From Pseudozyma flocculosa PF-1 (Eukaryota; Basidiomycota; Ustilaginomycetes; Ustilaginales; Ustilaginaceae), in contig NW_006920885.1 in assembly GCF_000417875.1 (NCBI RefSeq), positions 482,501-546,500 on the forward strand: DNA of 64,000 bases, read 5' to 3'. Below are positions 1-10,381 of this stretch, piece by piece; position 1 is the first letter of the stretch, and every line of letters begins with the position of its first letter. A program made the position numbers and the translations under genes. A model generated the notes under the pieces. That model was not told the origin of the DNA and ran no database searches. It saw only the letters and a program-made list of their open reading frames with translations.

Positions 1-1
1 C

Positions 2-3000
2 AGCGTCCAGGACGGCATTCGAGTTCCCCAGCCCGGCGCAACCAGCCAGAGCCACAACCGCGATGACGACAAAGCCACGCCAAAGGACCCCTCAGAGATC
101 CCAGAGCATCCCGCCGGCGCACCCTCGGTCCAGAAGGGTGGCTCCGCCCTCATCTACCAGCTGCCCACCACTGCGCCCTCCGAGGGCATTGTCTCGAGGG
201 TCTTCCGCTCCATGGCCCGCACAGAGGCCGTCCTGTTTGCCGGCTGGTCGGTCCTGTCGCTCGCCACCAACCCGCGCATCTCGACCGCCCTGACCCTCGC
301 AGCCGGCGGCGTCTTTGGCGGCTGGATACAGCACCTCGTCTACCGCCGCGTCATCGACGGGCTGCGCGACAACGAGCTCGAGCGCGAACGCCGACGCGGA
401 CAGGCCGTCGACGCTGCCAAGGTCCCCGAGAGCGCAGAGTGGCTCAACAGCTTCCTAAAGGTCCTCTGGCCCCAGATCAACAGCGAGATGTTTGACGGCA
501 TCGCAGACACGCTCGAGGACGTGCTCCAGGCCAGCCTGCCCGCCTTTGTCAACTCGGTCAAGGTGTCGGAAATCACCCAGGGCACCACATCGCTCCGCAT
601 CCTCGCCGTCCGCCGCCTGCCCGACGGCCGCAAGGTGGACAAGTCCTCGCCCAAGCAGAAGCACAAGATGGACGGCGAGAAGCACGCCAGCGAGGCCGCC
701 CAGCAGCTCGGACTGGTCGACGAGTCAAAGCGCGAGATCGAAGAGGCCATCAAGGCCAACGAGAGGAAGCCCGGCGAGCCGCTGGCCCTCGACGAGGAAG
801 AAGACGACGGCGCAGAGTACATCAACCTCGAGATCGCCTTCGCCTACCGCCCTCCCGCCCACACCGGCGGCGACCCGTACAAGGTGCCGATCCACAAGCG
901 CACCAGCGCTCACATGCTCCTCTCGTTCTTCGTCAAAACGGGCGTCGTCAACGCCCCCATCCCCGTCAATGTCAGCCTGCGCGGCCTGGTCGGCACGCTG
1001 CGCATCCGCATCCAGCTGACCTCGCAGGCGCCCTTCCTCGGCAAGAGCACGCTGTCCTTCGTCGGCCTGCCCCGCGTCGAGATCGATGCGGCGCCGCTCC
1101 GCGCCGTCTCGATCATGGACGTACCCGTCATCTCCAAGTTTGTCCAGAACGCCATCGACGCGGCCATGGCCACCTACACGGCGCCCGGCAGCCTCGATCT
1201 TGATCTTTCGCAGCTCATCAGCGGCGACGACATCAAGCGCGAGATTGCGGCGCTCGGCGCCATCGTCATCTTTATCGAGTCGGCCGAGGCCGTCGAGCGC
1301 AGCGACGCTCTGTTTGGCAGCAGCGACCCCTACGTCACCGTCTCGTTTTCGCGCTACGGCAAGGTCCTCTACTGCACCCGCGTCGTGCTCGACGACCTCA
1401 ACCCGAGGTGGCACGAGTACACCGCCATCCTGCTCCACCCGGAGGTGGTCAAGGCTGGAGAGAGGGTGGCGCTCGAGCTGCGCGACAGCGACCGCACCTC
1501 GAGCGACGACCTGCTGGGACGCGCCGAGGTGTCGCTCACCGAACTGCTGCAGAACCCGGGGGAGCTCATCGAGCGCACCGACGAGCTCAAGGGCGACACG
1601 CCCGGATCCAAGCGCGGCGGGCGTATCACTTGGCGGGCGGGCTACTACCCCAAGGCCCCGGTCAACACCAAGCTATCCCGCTTCGAGCAGATCCTCGATG
1701 TCGGCAACGATGGCGCCGCGGCGAAGGACGACGGCAGAGACAGCAAGGGCACCCAGGCGACGCCGAAGCCGATCGAGGAGGAGCTGCTGCACCGCGCGGA
1801 AAAGGCGGGCAAGGTGCCGGTCGAGTACACGCCGCCAGACCCCTCGCTACCGAGCGGCATCCTCTCGGTGACGGTGCACCAGATTGCGGCGCTCGATGTC
1901 CCACAGCGGTCGGAGAGCAAGGTGCGGCGCCGCAAGCTGTTCGAGCCGGGCCAGGAGGTGCACGACGAGATCGGCGATGCCTCGCCCGAGGCGCCATCGT
2001 CGTACGTCGAGGTGCTCATCTGCGATGCCCTCGTCTACCGCACCCGGACCAAGATGCAGTCGCGCGCGCCCATCTTCCAGGCGGGCACCGAGAGGTTCGT
2101 CCGCGACTGGCAGACCAGCACGGTCGTTTTTGCGGTGCGCGAGGCGCGCATCAACGAGGCCGACCCGATCATTGGCGTCGTCGCGCTCCGACTCGAGGCG
2201 CTCTTCCGCGACAAGTCGCAGTCGACGGACTGGTACCCCATCTCTGGCGGCATCGGCTCCGGCCGTATCCGCCTCTCGGTCCTCTTCCGCTCGGTCGACT
2301 GCAGGCTCGAGAGGCCGTTGCGCGGTTTCGACATCGGCACGGTGCAGGTGCACGACGCCGTCACTCTGCATTCTGTCGACGCTCAGACCCGCAGCGACCT
2401 CGGCGGCTGCTACCTCAAGGTGAGTCGGATGAAGGAGTCGAGAGGGCGAGAGAGAGGCGGGCATCCGGGTATCCTTGAGCCGACCCTATACTTGAAGCTG
2501 ACTCGTCGATTCGATGCCGTTCTTGAACACTCGCCGTGCGTAGCTGCGCACCATCGCCGGCAAGGCGTCGATCTCGTCGACTGCTTCGTCGAAGCACTCT
2601 GGCGGTACCGGCGACGATGCCGTGGTCTGGACGCTGTCGGACAAGAAGAATCCGCTCCGACTGCCGGTGCACCGCCGACACGCATCTGCGCTGCTGGTCG
2701 AGTGGCGAGCCAAGAACCAGCTGCGCAAGACGACGGTCTGGGCGGTCGCTGCAGTCTGGCTGACAGAGATCGCGGACTCGATCGTGGGCGGCAGCGGCAG
2801 CGGCAGCGGCAGCGACACGGGCGGAAACAAGGTCGCGACCATCCAGGTCCCCGTCTGGGACGGCAAGGACGCCAAGGTGCTTTCGAGGCTGAAGCAGAAC
2901 TTCCAGAGCTTCCACGACGCATCGCAGGGCGAGGCGCTGGGCGGCAAGCGGGTGGCGACGCTCGAGCTCAAGCTCGGCTTCCGCGCGGGCATCGACCGCA

Positions 3001-3605
3001 CGCACACCAAGTTTGCCGCGCCCCGTCCCGACACGCGCGCTGCGATGGAGGCGTGGCGAGCCAGTGCGGCGTCTTCGGGCACCGAGGCCATGGCCCAGGC
3101 CGAGATCGAGGAGCAGTACGGTGGCGGTGGCGGCGGCGACACGAGCAGCGATAGCAGCGATAGCAGCGATAGCAGTAGCGACAACGACGACGAAGACGAG
3201 AGCGGGGACGAGGTGGGAGGGTCGGGAAGGCGTGGCATGCTCAGGCGGATGAACAGGGACCGGAAGGAGAAGGAGGAGTGGACCCAGATCCAGGACGGCT
3301 CGGGCGCAAGGGAGCTCAAGCCGGTGGTGAGTTTCCCCCCCCCTCCTCCTGCCCCCCTGCCCCCTGCTCCGTGGCTCGCTATGCTCCGACTCGGCTGACG
3401 TCCGGCCTGCTGACGACTCTTTGCCCTCCGCCTGCCTCACGCTCCCTTTTGACCCTGTGCAACTCGACGACTGCGCTGCGGACACGACGCGCAGAGGATG
3501 GTGGACCAGCTCAAGGAAAAGGCCATGGACACGGTGGAAAAGGTCAAGAGCGAGTTGGATACGTCCAAAAACAAGCTGGGCGGTCAGGTCGAGACTGAGG
3601 TCTGA
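2..3605 (+). CDS. SMP/C2-domain lipid-transfer-type protein (tricalbin/Mug190-like), 5' partial
   Basis: The frame is open to the left edge, so the N-terminus is missing; a Met at 212 is internal or an alternative start. I read three exons: 2-2419, 2544-3326 and 3495-3605, all joined in phase 0 with gtgagt donors, giving at least 1,103 residues. Just after the 212 Met is a hydrophobic segment (about 212-330), then a region resembling an SMP lipid-binding domain (about 430-1200). A C2 domain follows (about 1260-1560, with SSDPYVTVSF and LNPRWHEYT), then a more divergent second C2 region (about 1860-2300). The tail has a Ser/Asp-rich acidic tract (3140-3215) and a short amphipathic end. Proteins of this type tether the ER to other membranes and move lipids; that role is family knowledge. 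Assignment to tricalbin rather than Mug190 is uncertain. Confidence 0.8.
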
Positions 3606-4843
3606 CGGCGGCGGGGACCAGGACGAGGATCGGGACGAACAAGCGACGGAGCACTGGCATCGGTGGTCCAGAACCTGGCCTGACGAACGACAAAAACGAC
3701 CTGCGTAGCGGATTTGACGGAGTCCCTCATGTAGCACCCCTTGTTCTTGACTCGCAGCGTAGGTGCGGCTTTGCAAGCCACAACGAACGGCGGCATTGCG
3801 ACACGATGCATCCCGAGGCCAGAATAGGCGCTTGGAGCTGCTCGTAGCAGGCGTGCGTGCAATCACCGCGGGCGGGTTTGCATGCCCGGCAGGCGGATGC
3901 CCTGCCACTCAAGACTATCACTGCAGAGCAGAGCAGGGCAGCTCACTTCCCTCCCGAGCAGGCGCTGACCAGGTGCAGCAGGGACGGGGACAGGGACAAG
4001 GATAGGTGCACCTTGAACGAGAGGATGTGCCACGGCACCATGGGAAGAAGGGGGGGTGGGACGGTAGAAGTGCACACAAACTGCCGGACCCCGCATCGCC
4101 CCCGCTCAGTGCATAGGAACACTGCCGATCCGTATCCGACCATGCCTATCTCCCTTGCAGACCACCTCAGAAGACTCGGCTGCCCGAAGAGCAAATCAAC
4201 ATAGCCAGCCGCCATCTCCCGCCCCCTGAAAATCCACTCGACGCGTGCACATCCACCCAGATCCAAACCGCGGGATTGCGAGTGGTTCCGCCCCCGCTCC
4301 AGCCCGTTCGCACAGCTTGGGATGTACACCGTGCCCCGGTGTAGAACGCCTCTGCTCCTGATTGCATCCTTGATCGAGTCGTTGTCCCGGAAACGAGGGG
4401 AAGAGCGCGGCGGTTGCGGTTTCGTACCCGCTTTTCTGGGGGGGGGAGGGCATGCCCTCCGCGCATTTCGCCACGAACGCCGCGTTTTGACGGCGTTTGG
4501 CCGCCGCTTTTGATTGGCATGGGTTAGAGAGTGTGTGATGCTCCATCATGACTAGTACATCTTCACGAGGGCAAGCCAGTGGTGCCGTATCTCTTCTTTC
4601 CCAGTTGGCTCTCGGGCCGTCTGGACCGCGACGCGACCGGTCTCGCCCGTTTCACTCGCCGACCTACCGCTCCACTTGACTTAGCGCGGCCTATAGAAAC
4701 GGGTCCCGTCAAGCAGACACGCTGGCCCGGCTCCGCAGACAAAGTAGGGACGGACAGAGGCAAAGAGGCGGGTGGCAGCACCCCGAGGGGATAGCATCTT
4801 TGATTCGCTGCTGCATCGCCAGCTCCATCCCCGTCATCCGCAT
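3606..4843. other. Convergent intergenic region
   Basis: This stretch lies between the 3' ends of the C2 protein and the Zn2Cys6 regulator and should contain both 3' UTRs. Only short ORFs without recognisable domains are present. I see a run of G near 4438-4448 and no tRNA or repeat structure. Confidence 0.6.
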
Positions 4844-7800
4844 TCACAGCGACCGCGAGACGTCGGCCAGCATCTCCAGGAACGACGTATCCTGCTGGTG
4901 CTGCGTCCTCGTCTCCCCTCCCCCTCCTCCTCCGCCCGTAGAGTGGGCACCGTCGTCGCGCTGCTGCTGCCCCTCGCCATCCGGCAGCTTAAACGATCCC
5001 CGACGATGCGAGTCTCCGCCACCGCCCCCACCGCCACCGTTGGCCGGTTCGGCCTTGAGCCGTCGCCGCTCGGCCTCGTCGACCCCCGCAGCGCCGCTGG
5101 TGGCAGCCTCAAAGACCGAGCTGAAATCGTACCCGCCCGCCGCCCCGTCCGCCGCGCCAGAGACGCTTGGAGTGCCATCGGAAAAGTTGCCCAGCCCTCC
5201 TCCGGCGGCGCTGCTGCCGTCGTTGAAGAAGGGGTTGCCCAACCCTCCTCCTCCGCCGCTGCCGCCGCCGCCGCCGCCGCGCGTCGAAGACGAGGGGGAG
5301 ATGGAGGGATCAAATGCTCCACTGCCGCCTCCTCCCAGGAACCCGGATGTCGAGTCCAGGCCCCATCCTCCGCCCTCGTACGGCTGCAAAAGCCAGTTGT
5401 GGAAGCCAAACGTGGGGCCGGTGTCGCTCGTCCCGCCGCCTCCGTTCTGCGAGCCGTTGGTCTGGTTGCCGTCCGTCGTGACGCCGTTCGAGCCGCCTCC
5501 ACCGTTGCCGCTGTACGTGCCAATGCCGCCGCCGCCGTGGCCGTCCTGCCCGTTGCGCTGCACCGTCGAGGGAGAGATGGACCCGAGCACGACGGGGCTC
5601 AGCGCAGCCATGCCAGAAAAGGCATGGTGGCTGCCTGCGCCGCCCACCGAGAATCCATCTTGCTGCGCCTGCCCGTAGCTTGTGGTCGGCGCTAGAGGCG
5701 GCGAGCCCTGCGCCGTGGTGCGCTGCTGCGAGATTGCCGGTGCCGAGTGAATTGCCGACGACAGCGAGGACGTGGGCCGCTGCAGCTGCGAGTACACGTT
5801 GCGAGGGGGTGCGGCCACGAGGATCGTCGAGCCAGGCGGAGCAGAGTTGGACGCTGCCACCGTGTTCCACGTGGCGTCCGACAGCCACGTCGGGCTCATG
5901 AAGCTGTTGGGAGCCGACGAAGTGGGGAAGGTACGCAGAGCCGGGCTGCCCTGCCTCGCGCTGCGGAGCGAAGAGTCGAAGCCGCCGCCGGATGTTGTTG
6001 CCGCCATCATGAGGGCACCGCCGCCGCCGCTGTTGCTGCCGCCAGCCCCGCTGCCGAGTCCAGCTGCACCGGCACCGCTGCTGTTGCCGCTACTGCTGTT
6101 GCTGCCGCCGCCGCCGCCGCCGCCGCTGGTGCTGAAGCCGCCATGGCCCGTCGTGCCGCCCATCATCGCCCTCAACGGATTCGGCATCGGCGTCAGAGAA
6201 CCGGACACCGTCGACTCAAGCACGGTTCCGCCATTGGCGCCGCCGCTGCCGCCCCGAGAAGGCTCCAGGATGATCTTGAGCACCGCGGCCGCCGCGGTGT
6301 CGAACGTGTCGCGCACCCGTGTATTGTACCCGTCCTCGAGCGACGTCAGCGCCTCGAGAACCGACGTGCAGCTCTGGACATTGAAGATGATGTCGACGAG
6401 CGACGTCGGGTTGCTGAGCCCCTGCCGCGCCAGCTTCTCGAGCGAGTTGAGGTAGGTGAGGCCCGAGATGAAGAGGTTGTGCGTCGCCAGCCACGGAAAG
6501 TTGATCTTCGAGGTGCGATGCATCAGCTTGTAGAGCTTCATCACCTCGCCCGAGGCGACAAAGGCGCGCCGCAGGCCCTGCTGGTCGGGCCGCGGGTTAT
6601 TGGGCGAAGGGCGGAAGAGGAGGCTTAGCGTCAGGTTATAATTGAGCTCCATCCACTCGGTCGTCACAAAGGGGATGGCCTCGACGGAGAGGTCGTTGAA
6701 GCTGCTGATGCCGCCGCCGCCGACACCGCCGCCGCCGCTGCTCCCCCCGTGGACACCTGCGCCTCCGCCGAAGCTGCTGCTGCCGGCATCGTTGGTGCAG
6801 GCGGCGCATCCGGCACGCCAATCCTGCAGCTTCTTGACCATCCTCTCCTGCCACGCCACGTTGGGCGTCGGCGGCCCGTACTCCATCATCGAGGCCAGGT
6901 TGCGGTCGGGAGGCAGAGGCTGCGAAAGGCTGATGCCGTCGTGGTCGAGCGAGTAGTCGCGTGGGTTGACGCTGTGGAGGCGGCAGTGGATCTCGGACTG
7001 GATGCGGCGCAGCGCAATGTGGGAGCGGTAGGACTGCTTGAGCCGGTCGACGTTGCCGTTGCTCAGATGGACGGCGGAGGCATTGCCCGAAGCGGGGCCC
7101 TGCTGGATCAGGTCGTGATCCGAGCGCAGGCTGGGCAGCTGGACGTGGATCCATGCATCCGACAGGCCTGGCGGACGGCCGAGGGCGACGGCGAGGCTGC
7201 GGTCAAGGCAGTAGGCCGTCCAGAAGAGCCGGCGCCGCGTGTCGAGCATCTCGGCATCGTACTTTTGGTGCGTGACCGAGTCGGCCTCGCGGTCAAAGTG
7301 CAGGTTGAGCTCGGTGATGAGACGCATCGCCGCGCCCGAAAGCTCCCACACGCTGCCCGACTTGGGTATGAGGAAGGCGTAGAGGAGCTGCAGCAGAATG
7401 GCGCGCAGCTTGTCCAGGTCGGCCACCTTGCTGAACTCGGGCATCAGCCTCTGCGCTTCGCTCCAGAGCTTGTTGCCGAGCCGCTTGAGCTCGGAGCTGA
7501 AGTGGTGGGAGCGCGAAAGCGAGGCCAAGGCGATGGCCAGTGCCATCAAGACCGTGTACCGCTCGGCCGGCTTGGGAGAAGAGCTGCGCGTGGCCGCCCG
7601 TCCGGCGAGGCGGAGCTCGAGGTCGGCGCGGTAGATTCGGTCGGTCATCTCGCGCAGCCGCACCTCGTTGATGACCGGCAGTGCCCCATTCATGTAGACA
7701 ATGTAGCGCTTGACCAGCCGGTCGATGAAGCCGCGGTCGTAGGTGCTGATGTTGAAGGTCGAGGCGGCCGATTTCGATCCGGTCATCCGCCGCGACGTGC

Positions 7801-8863
7801 GTCCGGCATCGTCAAGGCCGGCTTGCGGATGTCGGGAAGCATGCGGAGCTGAAGGGTCGGCGGCGTAGCCAGGCTGTCCGGACGCTCTCGACGACCCTGT
7901 TCCCGCGCGATCCACATCGTGAGCGGCACTTGCGTTGGCACTGGCCAAGGGTCTACGCCGGTCGCGTGGCCGTGCAGCAGCGGGGAGGTTGGACGAGAGC
8001 GTCTCGAAGATGGTCGAGGTCTCTTGTATGAGGTCGTTGGGCGACGGCTGAAGCGAAGGAGAGAGGGGCGGCGGGTCCTGGGACGACAGTCGGCCGCGGT
8101 CTTCTCGGGCGTCGCTGTCATCGGCGGTGCCGTCGTCGGCGTGGCTGTCCGTCTTTCTCCGCTTGGCCGTCCTGCCGGAGCTTGTCGCAGCGTTCGCGGA
8201 GGGGGGCATGGAGGATGACGAGGAATGCGCGGCCAAATCATGGTGGGACTGCGAGAGGGAGCCACGGCGGTCCGGGTGACGATGGAGGGTGGCATCGTAG
8301 CTGGCCGAGTGGTGAAGGGATGCTGGTGGCTGTGGGGCCGAAGTCGACGTCGATGCCGAAGAGAGCTTCTGCTCGAGCTCGCGCACCTTTTCCTGAAGCT
8401 CCCAGATGAGGCCCCTGGAGACGCTCGAGGTCTTGTCGCGGCCGACGCACTCGCGTTGCGCCTTCCTGCAGGGTGTGCAGGCGGGTACGAGGGCGTCGCA
8501 CTTGATCTTGCGCGAGCGGCATGCCTCGCACGCCGGCAGACGAGACGACTCCTTGGACGAAGAAGAAGGGGCGTTGGCTGTAGCGGCGGTGTTGGATCCG
8601 CTCGGCTTGTTTGCTCGCGGCGAGGCGGGCGAAGGCGAGGAGGGTCTGGATGGGTTCCGGGCATCGTCATGGTCCTCTGTGCGGGGCAGGATGTGCTGTA
8701 GCGACGACGACGACGAGGATGGCAGTCCGCTGCTTGCGCGGGCCAGGCCATGTACGTCAGACGAAGAAAAAGAAGAGGAGGAGGAGAGTGGTGGTTGTGG
8801 TGGTGGGGCCGCCGCCGATGCCGTTGTGGCTGTGGCTGTGGCTGCGGTACCGCCGGCCGACAT
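4844..8863 (-). CDS. Zn2Cys6 (Gal4-type) transcription regulator, 1339 aa
   Basis: One uninterrupted ORF. Cysteines 112, 115, 122, 129, 132 and 139 give the exact C-x2-C-x6-C-x6-C-x2-C-x6-C zinc cluster, followed by a short Leu-heptad segment (about 148-165) that would act as the dimerisation coil. The middle (about 370-800) matches the fungal-specific transcription factor domain, including TRRRLFWTAYCLDRSLAVALGRPPGLSD. Both ends are low complexity: Ser/Pro/Gln-rich before the zinc cluster and a long Gly/Ser/Asn-rich tail of about 450 residues, probably disordered activation sequence. It should bind DNA as a dimer in the nucleus. The target pathway cannot be told from sequence. No neighbouring metabolic cluster hints at its regulon. 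Introns inside the Gly-rich tail cannot be excluded. Confidence 0.85.
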   Translation of the reverse strand: MSAGGTAATATATTASAAAPPPQPPLSSSSSFSSSDVHGLARASSGLPSSSSSSLQHILPRTEDHDDARNPSRPSSPSPASPRANKPSGSNTAATANAPSSSSKESSRLPACEACRSRKIKCDALVPACTPCRKAQRECVGRDKTSSVSRGLIWELQEKVRELEQKLSSASTSTSAPQPPASLHHSASYDATLHRHPDRRGSLSQSHHDLAAHSSSSSMPPSANAATSSGRTAKRRKTDSHADDGTADDSDAREDRGRLSSQDPPPLSPSLQPSPNDLIQETSTIFETLSSNLPAAARPRDRRRPLASANASAAHDVDRAGTGSSRASGQPGYAADPSAPHASRHPQAGLDDAGRTSRRMTGSKSAASTFNISTYDRGFIDRLVKRYIVYMNGALPVINEVRLREMTDRIYRADLELRLAGRAATRSSSPKPAERYTVLMALAIALASLSRSHHFSSELKRLGNKLWSEAQRLMPEFSKVADLDKLRAILLQLLYAFLIPKSGSVWELSGAAMRLITELNLHFDREADSVTHQKYDAEMLDTRRRLFWTAYCLDRSLAVALGRPPGLSDAWIHVQLPSLRSDHDLIQQGPASGNASAVHLSNGNVDRLKQSYRSHIALRRIQSEIHCRLHSVNPRDYSLDHDGISLSQPLPPDRNLASMMEYGPPTPNVAWQERMVKKLQDWRAGCAACTNDAGSSSFGGGAGVHGGSSGGGGVGGGGISSFNDLSVEAIPFVTTEWMELNYNLTLSLLFRPSPNNPRPDQQGLRRAFVASGEVMKLYKLMHRTSKINFPWLATHNLFISGLTYLNSLEKLARQGLSNPTSLVDIIFNVQSCTSVLEALTSLEDGYNTRVRDTFDTAAAAVLKIILEPSRGGSGGANGGTVLESTVSGSLTPMPNPLRAMMGGTTGHGGFSTSGGGGGGGSNSSSGNSSGAGAAGLGSGAGGSNSGGGGALMMAATTSGGGFDSSLRSARQGSPALRTFPTSSAPNSFMSPTWLSDATWNTVAASNSAPPGSTILVAAPPRNVYSQLQRPTSSLSSAIHSAPAISQQRTTAQGSPPLAPTTSYGQAQQDGFSVGGAGSHHAFSGMAALSPVVLGSISPSTVQRNGQDGHGGGGIGTYSGNGGGGSNGVTTDGNQTNGSQNGGGGTSDTGPTFGFHNWLLQPYEGGGWGLDSTSGFLGGGGSGAFDPSISPSSSTRGGGGGGSGGGGGLGNPFFNDGSSAAGGGLGNFSDGTPSVSGAADGAAGGYDFSSVFEAATSGAAGVDEAERRRLKAEPANGGGGGGGGDSHRRGSFKLPDGEGQQQRDDGAHSTGGGGGGGETRTQHQQDTSFLEMLADVSRSL

Positions 8864-9213
8864 CGTGGGCGAGGGCGAGACCTAGCTCGACGCGCGTGGC
8901 CGGTGCGGAGCGAAAGAGGGGCGAGGCAGCTAGGCCTAGGATATGCCAGGGTGACGAGGGTTGATGGTGGTGGTGGGGCGGCAAGCGGCCGAAGACCTTG
9001 GCCAGCCAGGCCGGCCACTTTGAGCCGACGCTTTTTCCTCTTCGGCCTTGGGCCGACCCGCGTCTGAGCGCCTTCGGCCTTGTCCCGACGGCTGCCCGGC
9101 ACAAGGCCGAAAGGCGTGGCGTGGCGCGGCGCGGCGCGAGACTAACACGTACCTCACCTCTGCCACCCCTGCCCCTCGTCCGAGCGGTGAGTCGCCCTTG
9201 TTGAAATAGGCTG
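8864..9213. other. Divergent intergenic region
   Basis: Upstream of both the Zn2Cys6 gene (-) and the HPt-like relic (+). It holds GC-rich sequence with several copies of a ggcCGAAGgcc-like motif (about 8987-9115) and a CTAAC motif near 9141. No gene is seen. Confidence 0.5.
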
Positions 9214-9214
9214 G

Positions 9215-9880
9215 CCTCGAGCCCCTCCCACCTTCCGAGACGCTTCTGCTGCCTACGCCATCGACAGGCTCGAGGTCCTCATCGACTTCAACGTATTCGA
9301 GGCCGTCCTCGAGAAAAACGAAGGCAACAAAAGCGACTTCTCGACCGTCATTTGCGCCGAGTTCGTCGATGGTGTTGGTGGTGTTTCGCGAGATGGACGC
9401 CGCCCTGCGAGTCGACAAAGTGACCCGTCGTATGGCCGCACCGCCGTCGTATCCGGGACCACTAACCATCTAGCGAGCGACTTGCCCCATGTCCGATGTT
9501 CAGGGGTCGCGAGGACCTCCAAGCGCTGGACTCGCTGGGCTCGTGGCTGGAGCAGATCTCAACCTTTGAAGACAACCGGAGCACCGACTGGGATACGTTC
9601 AAGAGCTCGACAGAGCTCAAGAGATCGAGGTGCGGCAATCAAGCCATCGACAAGCAGGAAGCCATGCGACTCATCAAGGACATGGTCGAAGAGCGCCGCC
9701 GCCATTCGACCCAGGTCGCCGAGGCCCTCAACAAGGTGAGGACGACCCCCGGAACGCGGTCCTACATCAGCCAACGTCGCTCGCTGCTGAACCTGGCTCC
9801 CCGCCTGTTTGACATCCCTGCTACCTGGCAGTCTCGCAAGGATCGAGGGACGCCGCTTGACGCTCTGCAATAGCGTCACG
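9215..9880 (+). pseudogene. Decayed Ypd1-like histidine phosphotransfer (HPt) gene
   Basis: Three pieces match Ypd1-type HPt proteins in the right order but in different frames. Piece A (from 9215) has LIDFNVFEAVLEKNEG and SDFSTVICAEFVD, resembling the first helices of Ypd1. Piece B (9372-9419) reads VVFREMDAALRVDK, one base out of register with A. A well-formed intron follows (9420-9503, gtgacc donor, ACTAAC branch at 9461, cag acceptor). Piece C (from 9505) reads EDLQALDSLGSWLEQ, where Ypd1 has LxxLGHFLKG, so the phosphoacceptor His is replaced by Ser. It is again out of phase, and ends with a helix-like LIKDMVEERRRHSTQVAEALNK. HPt proteins relay phosphate from hybrid histidine kinases to response regulators. 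With two frame breaks and no His, this copy should not work. Sequencing error or an unseen intron remains possible. Confidence 0.5.
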
Positions 9881-10381
9881 CTCGTTCAAAAGGGGCGTAC
9901 CGTCGGCAAGTGAACACGCAGCCCGTGGCCCGCCCGGGCAACGAGCAAGCGCAGTGACTCTTTTCGACCTTGGAATCGTACCGTGGAGAGGGATTCGTAC
10001 AACAGATGGCGTGCGTGCAAGACGAGGATACCGTGCGAGGAGAACGGCGATAGCGGCCGAGGCGACGAGGAGGTCATGACGAGAAGGCGGAGGCGAGGGG
10101 TAGGAGGAGAGGTTGGAGCAGGCGGGAGCGACGGCGGCGGCAGCAGATCATGCCGAGGTCCGCTCCGCCTGCCAGACCAGAGCATGCTACAATTGCAAGA
10201 CGAGGCGCTCGATGTTTGCCGGACCGAGACTGGGAACTGATGGGCTGCATCGAGACGGCCGTGAGACGTGTTTGAGATCGTCGAATGGGTGCCCAGGCCA
10301 ATTGATCGTGTCGTCGGCGAGCAGGGCGATGACGAAATGGCGGCCAACCCGCGTCGGGCCGACATCCGAGCACTTTCCTAC
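9881..10381. other. Convergent intergenic region
   Basis: Between the end of the HPt relic and the stop codon of the magnesium transporter. I see no gene, RNA or repeat beyond short chance ORFs. Confidence 0.5.
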
